Assembly (NCBI RefSeq): GCF_023498005.1
Contig: NZ_CP097289.1
Span: 8,246,001 to 8,310,000 of the forward strand
Length of the DNA: 64,000 nucleotides
From: Streptomyces durmitorensis
GTDB lineage: Bacteria > Actinomycetota > Actinomycetes > Streptomycetales > Streptomycetaceae
Reading direction: 5' to 3'
The notes beneath the pieces are model-generated. The model made no database searches. It saw only the letters and a program-made list of their open reading frames with translations, and had not been told where the DNA came from. Below, piece by piece: positions 1-7,957 of the stretch (positions are counted from its first letter, which is position 1; every line of letters starts with the position of its first letter). The translations under genes and the position numbers were made by a program.

Positions 1-345
1 CATCCGGTGGCGTACGGCGGACTTCGCGGGCTCGCCCGACGCCGACCCTTCGGCGAAGGCGAGGCCCGTCCAGTGCTGCACCTCAGGCCGCCCGAAGTCG
101 TCGACGATGCCCTGGAATCCGGGGCCCCAGAGGAAGGAGTTCATGCCCTCGGGGGTGTTCCAGAGGTAGAACGGCGCGTACTGGTTCACGGGGGAGTCGT
201 CGACGCCGCGCTCACGGATCAGGTACGCCTTGGCGCCGAGGCCCGGGTAGTCGTCCAGCAAGTGGCCCTTGGTCGCCACCCGGTTGCGGATGATGCCCAT
301 GTCGTAGTCGGCCGGAAGTGTGATCTCGTACTGCATCACGTGCAT
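1..345 (-). CDS. DUF4865 family protein, 3' end outside the window
   Basis: Reading leftwards from an ATG at 345, the product begins MHVMQYEITLPADYDMGII, the typical opening of the DUF4865 family of roughly 190-residue proteins of unknown function. The start is supported by a GAGGAG ribosome site a few bases upstream. About 115 residues are visible and the frame is still open at base 1. It is the third gene of a leftward set behind a TetR regulator and a cupin gene, with only 19 bases separating it from the cupin stop, so it is probably co-transcribed and under the same TetR control. No catalytic motif is evident and no function can be assigned. Confidence 0.8.
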   Translation of the reverse strand, partial: MHVMQYEITLPADYDMGIIRNRVATKGHLLDDYPGLGAKAYLIRERGVDDSPVNQYAPFYLWNTPEGMNSFLWGPGFQGIVDDFGRPEVQHWTGLAFAEGSASGEPAKSAVRHRM

Positions 346-364
346 GGTGGTTCGCTCCTCGGGC

Positions 365-784
365 TCAGGCTGCCGGGTGTTCGTCCGCGGCCGCCGCGTA
401 ATCGTCCGCGCCCACGTGCGCGTCCCAGTGCGTGGTCGTGCCGTCGTCCGTGGCCTCGACGACCGCCAGATGTGTCATGAAGGTGCGGGGCGCGGCGCCG
501 TGCCAGTGCCATTCGTCCGGCTCGATCCAGACGGTGTCTCCCGCGCGGATCGTCTCCGCTTCGGCGCCCCCGCGCTGCACCAGACCCTCGCCGTCCAGGA
601 CGTGCAGGACTTGGCCGTGCGGGTGGCGGTGCCAGGCGGTGTGCGCTCCGGGGGCGAAGCGGACGTTGAACATCCGTAGCCGGGAGGGGGACGGCGGCGC
701 GGCGATCTCGTCCAGCCACACCGTGCCGGTGAAGTTCTCGGCGGGGCCCGCCTTGCTTTCGGGGCGGTTGCGAGTGATGCGCAC
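365..784 (-). CDS. small cupin-domain protein
   Basis: A 139-residue single-domain cupin. The metal-binding motif 1 is visible as HTAWHRHPHGQVLHVLDGEG near residues 50-70, with two closely spaced histidines and a following glutamate-type site, and motif 2 as the GDTVWIEPDEWHWHGA stretch. I chose the GTG at 784 because an AAGGAA sequence lies nine bases upstream; a TTG three codons earlier would leave too little spacing. Such cupins act as small dioxygenases, isomerases or carboxymuconolactone-type partner enzymes, but the substrate cannot be read from sequence. It lies 37 bases downstream of the TetR gene and in the same direction, so it is a likely direct target of that repressor. Confidence 0.82.
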   Translation of the reverse strand: MRITRNRPESKAGPAENFTGTVWLDEIAAPPSPSRLRMFNVRFAPGAHTAWHRHPHGQVLHVLDGEGLVQRGGAEAETIRAGDTVWIEPDEWHWHGAAPRTFMTHLAVVEATDDGTTTHWDAHVGADDYAAAADEHPAA

Positions 785-821
785 GGTCTTCAATTCCTTT
801 GCGGGGTAAGGGTGGTGGCGC

Positions 822-1394
822 CTACGGGGCAGGGGTGGTGGCGGCGAACAGGAGGGCCAGCAGGCCTCGTACTCCGGTGTCGAAAGCCGCGGGCGAGGCC
901 GAGGCGCGGGCCAGCACATAGCCGCCCTGGACCGTGGCGACGACCGTCGCCGCGATCGCCTGCGCGTCGAGCGTGGCCGCGAACTCGCCCCGCTCCTGGC
1001 CCTCTTGGACGATTCCGGCGATCCGGTCCCGCAGCCAGTCGAGCGTCTCGGTGACGGGCGCGCGCAGCTCGTCGCTCGCGACGACGTCCGGGTCCATCGT
1101 CAGCCGCCCGACCGGGCAGCCGCGCAGGACGTCGCGCTCGCGCAGGAGGTACGCCTCGATGCGTTCGTACGCCGATCCGGTGCCGCCGAGGACGCCGTCG
1201 GCCGTGGCGCGCATCTCCTGTGCCGTGCGCCGGATCGCGGCGAGCGCGAGGTCGGGCTTCCCGGCGAAGTGGTGGTACATGCTGCCCTGCCCGGCGCCCG
1301 CGTGCTGCTGGATCGCCTTGGGGCTCGTGCCGACGTAGCCGCGCTCCCACAGCAGTTCGCGGGTGGACTCGATCAGACGCTCCGGGGTGCTCAT
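822..1394 (-). CDS. TetR-family transcriptional repressor
   Basis: A 190-residue one-domain-plus-sensor repressor. Residues about 5-55 form the TetR helix-turn-helix (STRELLWERGYVGTSPKAIQ followed by a SMYHHF recognition-helix end), and the rest is a helical ligand-binding domain with the variable composition usual in this family. The start ATG at 1394 gives the canonical MSTPERLIEST opening; an upstream in-frame ATG at 1409 would run into the operator. Two 20-bp near-palindromes at 1403-1422 and 1451-1470 lie just upstream, so autoregulation and control of the downstream cupin and DUF4865 genes are likely. The ligand is unknown. Confidence 0.9.
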   Translation of the reverse strand: MSTPERLIESTRELLWERGYVGTSPKAIQQHAGAGQGSMYHHFAGKPDLALAAIRRTAQEMRATADGVLGGTGSAYERIEAYLLRERDVLRGCPVGRLTMDPDVVASDELRAPVTETLDWLRDRIAGIVQEGQERGEFAATLDAQAIAATVVATVQGGYVLARASASPAAFDTGVRGLLALLFAATTPAP

Positions 1395-1402
1395 GAACGC
1401 AC

Positions 1403-1422
1403 TGTACATACTAGTAGGTACA
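1403..1422. promoter_or_regulatory. TetR operator, proximal copy
   Basis: TGTACATACTAGTAGGTACA is a palindrome broken only by one symmetric base pair in each arm (TGTAC-n-TACTAGTA-n-GTACA). It begins nine bases upstream of the TetR start codon, where binding would block transcription or initiation. A second copy sits 48 bp away. Confidence 0.7.
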
Positions 1423-1450
1423 GAGGTCTAGGCGGCGGCCAACGAAGCCC

Positions 1451-1470
1451 TGTGCATACCAGTACGTACA
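1451..1470. promoter_or_regulatory. TetR operator, distal copy
   Basis: TGTGCATACCAGTACGTACA matches the proximal operator at 17 of 20 positions. Its centre is 48 bp from that of the proximal copy, somewhat short of five helical turns. It lies on the side of the rightward SHOCT/ABC operon, so it could also influence that operon. Confidence 0.6.
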
Positions 1471-1654
1471 ACGCCCGGCCACGACTCCCGGCCGCCGCCC
1501 CGACCTCACCGGGAGCAGCCCCGCAGCCCCCACGTACTCCCCCAGTGGTACACGCACTGCCGCTGGCCGTACGACGACTCGGACCCCCTCGGAGCGCGAG
1601 GCTCAAGACATCGCACAACACACCGCAGACATCGCTCCCGAGGAGATGGACACC

Positions 1655-1954
1655 ATGAACACCCTGGCTCACTTCGATGGCGGGCCCGGCCCGTGGATCC
1701 TGTTCTTCCCGCTCATCTGGGCGGCCGTCGTGATCGGCGGCATCACCCTCCTGCGCCGCACCGTGTGGCGCGGCCGCCGGGCTCCGTGGCAGCGGGACGG
1801 CGCCGAGCGCACCGTACGCATCGACGAGAACTCGCCCATCGCCGTGCTCGGCCGTCGCTTCGCCTCCGGCGAGATCGACGAGGACGAGTACTGGCGGCGT
1901 CTGTCCGTCCTGAACGAGGAGTTCGGGCGTACGTCCAAGGGCGGTGCGGCATGA
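1655..1954 (+). CDS. small SHOCT-domain membrane protein
   Basis: A 99-residue protein with one N-terminal membrane helix (about residues 11-32, PWILFFPLIWAAVVIGGITL), a basic stretch, and a C-terminal SHOCT (short C-terminal) domain recognisable as IAVLGRRFASGEIDEDEYWR. The ATG at 1655 is preferred over that at 1646 because GAGGAG at 1640-1645 gives nine bases of spacing only for the former. Its stop overlaps the ATG of the ABC ATPase (ATGA), so the two are translationally coupled. SHOCT proteins often accompany membrane complexes as oligomerisation or adaptor modules; here it probably belongs to the exporter operon. Confidence 0.85.
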   Translation: MNTLAHFDGGPGPWILFFPLIWAAVVIGGITLLRRTVWRGRRAPWQRDGAERTVRIDENSPIAVLGRRFASGEIDEDEYWRRLSVLNEEFGRTSKGGAA

Positions 1955-2832
1955 CCACCGCGACCGGACACCGCGGCGCCACCACCCTCGACGCCGCCCG
2001 CGTCACCGAGGCCGTCAAGGTCTACGGCAGTGGTGACACCGCCGTACGGGCCCTGGACGGGGTGAGCGTCGGGTTTCCCGCCGGACGCTTCACCGCGATC
2101 ATGGGCCCGTCGGGCTCGGGCAAGTCCACCCTGATGCACTGTGCCGCGGGCCTCGACACCCTCACCTCGGGGGCCGCCCACATCGGCGACACCGAGCTGG
2201 GCGCCCTCGACGACCGACGTCTCACGCTGCTGCGCCGCGACCGCATCGGCTTCGTCTTCCAGGCCTTCAACCTGGTGCCGACGCTGACCGTGGCCGAGAA
2301 CATCACGCTGCCGATGGACCTCGCAGGCAGGCGTGGTGACGGTGCGGCGGCGGAGTGGACCGACGCCCTCATCGACGTGGTGGGGCTGCGCGACCGGCTC
2401 CACCACCGGCCCGCCGAGCTCTCCGGCGGTCAGCAGCAACGCGTCGCCGTGGCAAGGGCGTTCGCCGGTCAGCCCGACGTCGTCTTCGCCGACGAACCGA
2501 CCGGCAACCTCGACTCGCGCTCCGGCGATGAGGTCCTGCGCCTCCTCGGCCGCGCGGTGCGGCAGATGAACCGTACGGTCGTCATGGTCACCCATGACCC
2601 GGTGGCCGCCGCCCACGCCGACGAGGTCGTCTTCCTGGCGGACGGCCGTCTCGTGGACAAGATGGCGGACCCGACCGCCGACAAGGTCCTCGACCGGCTC
2701 AAGGCCTTCGACACGAAGGCCTCGGCGACCTCCGGCATCACCGCATCCGGTGCCACCGCATCGGGCGCCACCGCATCCGGTTCCACCACACCTGGTAGCA
2801 CCACAGCAGGAACCAAGGGGGCACCGTCATGA
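1951..2832 (+). CDS. ABC transporter ATPase, MacB/LolD type
   Basis: A 293-residue ATPase. Walker A is GPSGSGKS at residues 52-59, the Q-loop is FVFQAFNLVPT near 103, the signature LSGGQQQR is at 157-164, Walker B VVFADEP is at 177-183 and the switch histidine is H215. The sequence is of the MacB/LolD group, which pairs with FtsX-type permeases such as the next gene. Both boundaries overlap neighbours by four bases (ATGA). The last 35 residues are unusual: a Ser/Thr/Ala/Gly tail built from 15-bp DNA repeats at 2725-2799, not expected in this family. The complex probably uses ATP to drive lipid, peptide or drug export or lipoprotein handling in the envelope. Confidence 0.93.
   Translation: MTTATGHRGATTLDAARVTEAVKVYGSGDTAVRALDGVSVGFPAGRFTAIMGPSGSGKSTLMHCAAGLDTLTSGAAHIGDTELGALDDRRLTLLRRDRIGFVFQAFNLVPTLTVAENITLPMDLAGRRGDGAAAEWTDALIDVVGLRDRLHHRPAELSGGQQQRVAVARAFAGQPDVVFADEPTGNLDSRSGDEVLRLLGRAVRQMNRTVVMVTHDPVAAAHADEVVFLADGRLVDKMADPTADKVLDRLKAFDTKASATSGITASGATASGATASGSTTPGSTTAGTKGAPS
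2725..2799 (+). repeat. 15-bp tandem repeats encoding the ATPase tail
   Basis: Five units of 15 bp, the middle three nearly identical (ACCGCATCCGGTGCC type at 2740, 2755 and 2770), flanked by degenerate units. They are in frame and encode a TASGA-type pentapeptide repeat at the C-terminus of the ABC ATPase. Confidence 0.85.
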
Positions 2833-5399
2833 GTTCCCTGAGCGCCTCCGCGCGCATCAGCCTGTCCTCGCTGCGCGGCCACAAGCGGCGCTTCGCGGGT
2901 ACGTTCCTCGCGGTCATGCTCGGTGTCGCCTTCCTGGCGGGCACGCTCGTCATGGGCGACACCCTGCGCGGCAGCTTCGACACGATGTTCGGCAACGCGA
3001 CGAGCGGCACCGACGCCGTCGTCCGCAGCGCGGACACCATCACCACCCCCGACGACAGCCAGGGCACCCGGCAGCCCGTCAAGACCTCGCTCGTCGAGAA
3101 GATCGAGCAGACGGACGGCGCGGCCGCCGCGGCGCCCGCCATCCAGGGCGCGGGCCAGCTCCTCGGCAAGGACAAGGAGCCCATCGGCGGCGAAGGCCCG
3201 CCCACCCTCGCCGGCAACTGGATCGACGACAAAGACCTGAACGCCTACCAGCTGGCCGAAGGCCGCGCCCCCGCCAAGTCCGGCGAGGTCGTCGTCAACC
3301 GAGGCGCCGCCGAATCCGGCGACCTGAAGATCGGCGACACCACCACGCTGCGCACCCCCGACCCCGTCAAGGTGACGATCGTGGGCCTCGCGACCTTCGG
3401 CGGCGAGGACGGCATGGCGCAGACCACCTTCACCGGCATGACGCAGGCCGACGCCGAGAAGTACCTGATGCCGAAGCCCGGCGAGGCCGCCACCATCCAG
3501 GTGCGGGCCGGGCCCGGCGTGAGTGAGCAGGAACTCGTCGACGCGCTGAGTCCCGTACTGCCCAAGGGAGTTGAGGCGATCACCGGTGAGGCGTCGGCGG
3601 CGGAGAACACCGACAATATCTCCGGTCAGTTCCTGACGCTCTTCACCAGCTTCCTGCTCGTCTTCTCCGGCGTCGCCCTGCTCGTCGCCACCTTCAGCAT
3701 CCACAACACCTTCGCGATCGTCGTCGCCCAGCGCACCCGCGAGAACGCCCTCCTTCGCGCACTCGGTGCCTCACGCCGGCAGGTCACCGCGTCCACCCTG
3801 GTCGAGGCGAGCGTGGTCGCCGTGGTGGCGTCCGCCGCGGGCCTCGCGGGCGGCATCGGGATCGCGGCCGGGCTTCAGGCGCTCTTCCCGGTCATCGGAT
3901 TCCCCTTCCCCGAGGGCGACTTGGTGATCAGCGGCCTGTCGATGCTGCTGCCCCTGGCCGTCGGCATCGCGGTCTGCCTCGGCTCCGCCCTGCTGCCCGC
4001 CGTCCGCGCCGGGCGCACCGCACCCCTGGCCGCGCTGCGCGAGACCGCGGTCGACCACTCCGGGGCTTCGCGGGGGCGTGCCGTCTCCGGCGTGGTCCTC
4101 GTACTCGCCGCCGTGGGTCTGTCGCTGACCGGCGTCCTGGTCAGTCCGTCCGTGTGGCTGGCAGGGGCCGGGGCGGTGCTCGCGCTCGCCGCGTTCGTCG
4201 TGCTCGGGCCGGTCGCGTCCTCGCGGGCGGTACGGATTCTCGGCGGGCCCCTGGACCGGCTGCGCGGCGTCACGGGCGGGCTCGCCCGGCGCAACGCCCT
4301 GCGCAGCCCCAAGCGGACCGCCGCCACCGCGAGCGCCCTGATGATCGGTGTCGCCGTCGTCTCGCTCTTCACGGTCTTCGGCGCCTCGCTGAAGGCGACC
4401 ATGGACCAGACGGTGAACCGCTCCTTCGCCGGCGACCTCGCCATCAGCACCCCGGGCTTCGGCGCGGGCGGCAGCGGGCTCAGTCCCAAGCTGGCCCCGG
4501 CGCTCGCCGAGCAGCCCGAGGTCGAGACCGCGGTCGGGCTCGGCAAGGGCGCCGCGGAGGTCGACGGGGAAGGGCGCGCCCTGACCGTCACCGACCCGGG
4601 TCCCTTCGCCAAGTCCTTCGACCTCGGCAAGGTCGAAGGATCCCTCGGCGACCTCGGCACCAACGGCATCGCGATCACGCGCTCGGAGGCCGAGAAGCAG
4701 GACCTGAAGGTCGGCTCCGAGGCCGAGCTCGCCTTCGCCGACGGCAAGAAGGCGACCTTCACCGTGCGCGCGCTGTTCGGCCAGTCGGAGCTCGCGGGGG
4801 ACTACGTCATCACCCGTGAGGCCTGGGCGCCGCACCGCATGCAGGACGCCGACAGTCTCGTCTCCGTCACGGTCAAGGACGGCGTGAGCGCGGCCGACGG
4901 CAAGGCGGCGGTCTCCAAGACCGCGCAGGAGTACGGCAATCCGGATGTGCAGACCCGCGGTGAGTACGCGCAGTCGGCGGCGGGCGGCATCGACATGATG
5001 CTCACGCTGGTCTACGCCCTGCTCGCGCTCGCCGTCCTGATCGCCCTGCTCGGCATCGCCAACACACTGACCCTCGCGATCCACGAACGGACCCGTGAGC
5101 TGGGCCTGTTGCGAGCGGTCGGGCAGACGAGGGCGCAGCTGCGGGCCATGGTCCGCTGGGAGTCGGTCCTTGTCGCCGCCTTCGGCACGGCCGGAGGCCT
5201 GGTGCTCGGCGGCTTCCTCGGCTGGGTGCTCGTCAAGGCCTCGGACGGCGCGACGAGCAGTGCTTTCGCGTTCGCGGTGCCGCCGGTCCAGCTCGCGGTG
5301 GTCGTCCTGGTGGGCCTGGCGGCGGGAGCCCTCGCGGGTCTTCGTCCGGCACGGCGGGCCGCACGCCTGGACGTGCTGCGTGCCATCGCCACCGAGTGA
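2829..5399 (+). CDS. FtsX/MacB-type ABC transporter permease
   Basis: An 856-residue permease with the duplicated FtsX architecture. An N-terminal helix (about 24-43) leads into an extracellular MacB-like domain (about 45-255). A group of helices follows (about 265-395, then 415-465), then a second helix (about 490-520), a second extracellular domain, and three C-terminal helices (about 725-850) ending in the conserved ELGLLRAVGQTRAQL and LRPARRAARLDVLRAIATE stretches. Its ATG overlaps the stop of the ATPase gene, so the pair forms one mechanotransmission-type exporter. In Streptomyces such pairs are common and often sit beside sensor kinases; none is seen here. The substrate is unknown. Confidence 0.93.
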   Translation: MSSLSASARISLSSLRGHKRRFAGTFLAVMLGVAFLAGTLVMGDTLRGSFDTMFGNATSGTDAVVRSADTITTPDDSQGTRQPVKTSLVEKIEQTDGAAAAAPAIQGAGQLLGKDKEPIGGEGPPTLAGNWIDDKDLNAYQLAEGRAPAKSGEVVVNRGAAESGDLKIGDTTTLRTPDPVKVTIVGLATFGGEDGMAQTTFTGMTQADAEKYLMPKPGEAATIQVRAGPGVSEQELVDALSPVLPKGVEAITGEASAAENTDNISGQFLTLFTSFLLVFSGVALLVATFSIHNTFAIVVAQRTRENALLRALGASRRQVTASTLVEASVVAVVASAAGLAGGIGIAAGLQALFPVIGFPFPEGDLVISGLSMLLPLAVGIAVCLGSALLPAVRAGRTAPLAALRETAVDHSGASRGRAVSGVVLVLAAVGLSLTGVLVSPSVWLAGAGAVLALAAFVVLGPVASSRAVRILGGPLDRLRGVTGGLARRNALRSPKRTAATASALMIGVAVVSLFTVFGASLKATMDQTVNRSFAGDLAISTPGFGAGGSGLSPKLAPALAEQPEVETAVGLGKGAAEVDGEGRALTVTDPGPFAKSFDLGKVEGSLGDLGTNGIAITRSEAEKQDLKVGSEAELAFADGKKATFTVRALFGQSELAGDYVITREAWAPHRMQDADSLVSVTVKDGVSAADGKAAVSKTAQEYGNPDVQTRGEYAQSAAGGIDMMLTLVYALLALAVLIALLGIANTLTLAIHERTRELGLLRAVGQTRAQLRAMVRWESVLVAAFGTAGGLVLGGFLGWVLVKASDGATSSAFAFAVPPVQLAVVVLVGLAAGALAGLRPARRAARLDVLRAIATE

Positions 5400-5429
5400 C
5401 GTAGGACGCCCGCCCGGCGGAGCCTGTCA

Positions 5430-5463
5430 CCGCCCGGTCAGCCGACAACGGCCGACCGGGCGG
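5430..5463. terminator. hairpin between convergent genes
   Basis: A perfect 10-bp inverted repeat, CCGCCCGGTC at 5430-5439 and GACCGGGCGG at 5454-5463, separated by 14 bases that can pair further (GCC/GGC). It lies 30 bases past the permease stop and covers the 3' end of the opposing ATPase gene, as expected of a bidirectional terminator lacking a U-tract. Confidence 0.6.
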
Positions 5464-5977
5464 GAGCATGTCCGGGCGCGTGCCCGTCGGCGAGTGACTG
5501 CGGCCCGGCGCCCAGGTCCGCGAAGGGACCGGCCGTGGCCGCGCCGTACGCCGGGTACCTGGACGGCAGTGCCGCGTCGGACGTAGGGGCCGGGAGGGTG
5601 AACCAGACGACTTTGCCCGTGTCACCGTGGGGGCGCACCCCCCAGCTCTCACTGACGGCGGCGACCATGGCGAGCCCGCGGCCACAGGTCGCGAACTGCT
5701 CGGCGTCGCGCACCTGGGGGAGGCGGGGGTCGTGGTCGTGCACGGAGACGGTGAGGCGGTCGAGCAGCAGCTCGATCTCCACGGTGCACACCTTGTCCGG
5801 CTGTGCGTGCCGGTGCACGTTGGTCAGGAGCTCGGTCACACCGAGCGCGGCCTGGTCTATCAACGGATCGAGGTGCCAGTAGCGCAACTGCGCCGATACG
5901 ATTCTGCGGACCTGGCCGATCCGCGACGGCTGAGCCTGAAGCTCCACCGTGCAATACCTGCTTGGCTGGCTGATCAC
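5438..5977 (-). CDS. RsbW/SpoIIAB-like ATP-binding regulator
   Basis: A 179-residue GHKL ATPase-fold protein of the anti-sigma-factor/serine kinase kind abundant in Streptomyces. The N-box is visible as VTELLTNVHRHA, the G1-type box as VHDHDPRLP, and the G2-type as CGRGLAMVAAV. I chose the GTG at 5977 because GGGGAG lies eight bases upstream and the family usually begins with SQPSRYCTVELQA-like sequence; an upstream GTG at 6115 would add 46 poorly conserved residues. The C-terminal 45 residues after the catalytic domain are low-complexity. It probably controls an anti-anti-sigma or sigma partner encoded elsewhere, since no such gene is adjacent. Confidence 0.85.
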   Translation of the reverse strand: MISQPSRYCTVELQAQPSRIGQVRRIVSAQLRYWHLDPLIDQAALGVTELLTNVHRHAQPDKVCTVEIELLLDRLTVSVHDHDPRLPQVRDAEQFATCGRGLAMVAAVSESWGVRPHGDTGKVVWFTLPAPTSDAALPSRYPAYGAATAGPFADLGAGPQSLADGHAPGHAPARSAVVG

Positions 5978-6178
5978 GGCTGCGACTCCCCGAATTGCGT
6001 CCGGAAGAAGGCGACGATCGGATTCAGCAGCGGCCGCGGGGTCTGCCGGCTGCTGTTCGCGGCCGGCGGGCTGGTTCGCAGCGTCATCGCCGGTGAACCC
6101 AGAGTGATGTGACACCAGAGTGACTCAGGGGGTGCGGGCGTGCAACTCGCACCGCCCCGGCCGGAGTGCGGGGCTCCC

Positions 6179-6508
6179 TCAGACCCGTGCCCTGCTGCCT
6201 CCGGCCCGGCGCACCGCGTCGATGAACTTGCGCACCGTCGGCGGCCCTGCCTTGCCGGGCGCCGGATCATGATCGGCGAGGGTGAGGCGATAGCGCGTGC
6301 CGTTCAGTTCGGCGAGGGCCCGGTCGTCGGCGGCGAACCACGGCTTGCCGGCCCGCACGGTCTGGACCGGCGCGCTGTCGATCTCCCTGCCGTAACTGGT
6401 CAGCAGCTCGAACCTGCCGTCAGTGATACGGATTTGACCCGCCCGGGTGAGGGAGCGCAGCCGTCGTCCGATCCGCACGCCTGTGGCCGTGAAATCCGGC
6501 TCCGCCAT
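6179..6508 (-). CDS. conserved actinobacterial protein of unknown function
   Basis: A 109-residue, strongly basic soluble protein beginning MAEPDFTATGVRIGRRLRSL. An AAGGGGG ribosome site precedes the ATG at 6508. I recognise the pattern as a small conserved Streptomyces protein but can name no domain with a known role. It contains no membrane segment and no cysteine. A much longer open frame reaching to 7549 on this strand is an artefact of coding bias in the opposite gene. Confidence 0.7.
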   Translation of the reverse strand: MAEPDFTATGVRIGRRLRSLTRAGQIRITDGRFELLTSYGREIDSAPVQTVRAGKPWFAADDRALAELNGTRYRLTLADHDPAPGKAGPPTVRKFIDAVRRAGGSRARV

Positions 6509-6689
6509 GACGTTCCGCCCCCTTGAGCGATTCGGTATGCCGTTCCGTACGGGACCGCCGTCCCGTGCGGTGCAGTCTGCACGCACCTGACGTCGAGCAC
6601 CAGTGCGTATGAAGACGTGGTCATAAGTGGACGCCGCCCCCTCACCAGTGTGCCGTGTCCCTGTGCCGATCGACTGCGCCAGGTGTGCC

Positions 6690-6713
6690 TTTGAGGGTCT
6701 CAAACGTGTGTTT
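6690..6713. promoter_or_regulatory. overlapping inverted repeats upstream of the Cds1-like gene
   Basis: TTTGAGGGTCTCAAA at 6690-6704 is a perfect 6-bp inverted repeat around GGT, and AAACGTGTGTTT at 6702-6713 is a second one sharing its edge. Both lie in an AT-richer patch about 90-110 bases upstream of the GTG at 6803. This is the position of an operator for the downstream gene; the binding protein is unknown. Confidence 0.4.
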
Positions 6714-6802
6714 ATGCAGGTGAGAAGCGTGCGGAAGGTGCATATGATCGAGGCGTCCGGCCCCCTCGAAGCGCGGCCGGGTTGACGCCAAGGAGCCGCG
6801 CC

Positions 6803-7936
6803 GTGAGCACCACACAGCAGGATCAAGCCGATGAGCCGATGACCACGCTCGACGTGGACCGCAGCGACGCGGAGTACCGCGCCTGGCTCAAAGAAGCCGT
6901 ACGCAAGGTCCAGGCCGACGCCAACCGCTCGGCCGACACGCACCTCCTGCGCTTCCCGCTGCCGGAGAAATGGGGCATCGACCTCTATCTCAAGGACGAG
7001 TCGACCCACCCGACCGGCAGCCTCAAGCACCGTCTGGCCCGCTCGCTCTTCCTCTACGGCCTCTGCAACGGCTGGATCCGGCCGGGGCGGCCGGTCATCG
7101 AGGCCTCCAGCGGCTCGACAGCCGTCTCCGAGGCGTACTTCGCGAAACTGATCGGGGTGCCCTTCATCGCGGTGATGCCCCGCACGACCAGCGCCGAGAA
7201 GTGCCGACTGATCGAATTCCACGGCGGCCAGTGTCACTTCGTGGACGACTCGCGCACGATGTATGCCGAGTCGGCCGCTCTCGCCGTCGAGACCGGCGGC
7301 CACTACATGGACCAGTTCACCTACGCGGAACGGGCCACGGACTGGCGGGGCAACAACAACATCGCCGAATCGATCTACCAGCAGATGAAGTTGGAGCGCT
7401 ATCCGGAGCCCGCGTGGATCGTCGCCACGGCGGGCACGGGCGGCACGTCGGCGACCATCGCCCGTTACGTCCACTACATGCAGCACGACACCAAGCTCTG
7501 CGTCGCCGACCCCGAGAACTCCTGCTTCTTCGACGGCTGGACCAACCACGACCCGGACGCCACCAGCGACTGCGGCTCCCGCATCGAAGGCATCGGCAGG
7601 CCCCGGATGGAGCCGAGCTTCGTGCCCGGCGCGATCGACCGCATGATGAAGGTGCCGGACGCGGCGAGCGTCGCCGCCGTGCGGGCCCTGGAGCAGGCGA
7701 TCGGCCGCAAGGCGGGCGGCTCGACGGGAACCGGCCTCTGGAGCTCCTTGAAGATCGTCGCCGAGATGGTGGCCGCGGGCCGCACGGGCAGCGTCGTCAC
7801 GCTCATCTGCGACCCGGGCGACCGCTATCTGGACAAGTACTACTCGGACGCGTGGCTGGCCGAGCAGGGCATGGACATCACGCCGTACGCGGCCGCCATC
7901 AAGTCGCTCCTGGCCACCGGATCCTGGACCGACTGA
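6803..7936 (+). CDS. PLP-dependent cysteine synthase-family enzyme, Cds1-like
   Basis: A 377-residue fold-type II PLP enzyme. The PLP lysine is K75 in [13 protein letters not shown], followed by the phosphate-binding SSGST loop at 102-106 and a [12 protein letters not shown] glycine-rich loop. The sequence resembles, from memory, the mycobacterial L-cysteine desulfhydrase Cds1 more than biosynthetic CysK/CysM, so it may break cysteine down to sulfide, pyruvate and ammonia. The start is a GTG with AAGGAG seven bases upstream. It is a single gene with inverted repeats in its leader, suggesting dedicated regulation. An alternative is a beta-substituting synthase with another nucleophile. Confidence 0.85.
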   Translation: MSTTQQDQADEPMTTLDVDRSDAEYRAWLKEAVRKVQADANRSADTHLLRFPLPEKWGIDLYLKDESTHPTGSLKHRLARSLFLYGLCNGWIRPGRPVIEASSGSTAVSEAYFAKLIGVPFIAVMPRTTSAEKCRLIEFHGGQCHFVDDSRTMYAESAALAVETGGHYMDQFTYAERATDWRGNNNIAESIYQQMKLERYPEPAWIVATAGTGGTSATIARYVHYMQHDTKLCVADPENSCFFDGWTNHDPDATSDCGSRIEGIGRPRMEPSFVPGAIDRMMKVPDAASVAAVRALEQAIGRKAGGSTGTGLWSSLKIVAEMVAAGRTGSVVTLICDPGDRYLDKYYSDAWLAEQGMDITPYAAAIKSLLATGSWTD

Positions 7937-7957
7937 CCTTCAACCGGCGTACAGGAG

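Noticed and set aside
2469..5084. Long minus-strand frames across the ABC exporter genes
   Set aside because: Composition is Asp/Glu/Arg/Gly-rich shadow sequence opposite genes with complete family motifs.
5974..6270. A 98-codon minus-strand frame whose stop overlaps the GTG of the RsbW-like gene
   Set aside because: The overlap looks like coupling but the frame has no ribosome site and no conserved-looking sequence, and the RsbW-like gene has its own strong ribosome site.
6179..7549. A 456-codon minus-strand frame opposite the Cds1-like gene
   Set aside because: Only the last 109 codons behave as a protein with a ribosome site. The rest is antisense to a clearly coding gene.
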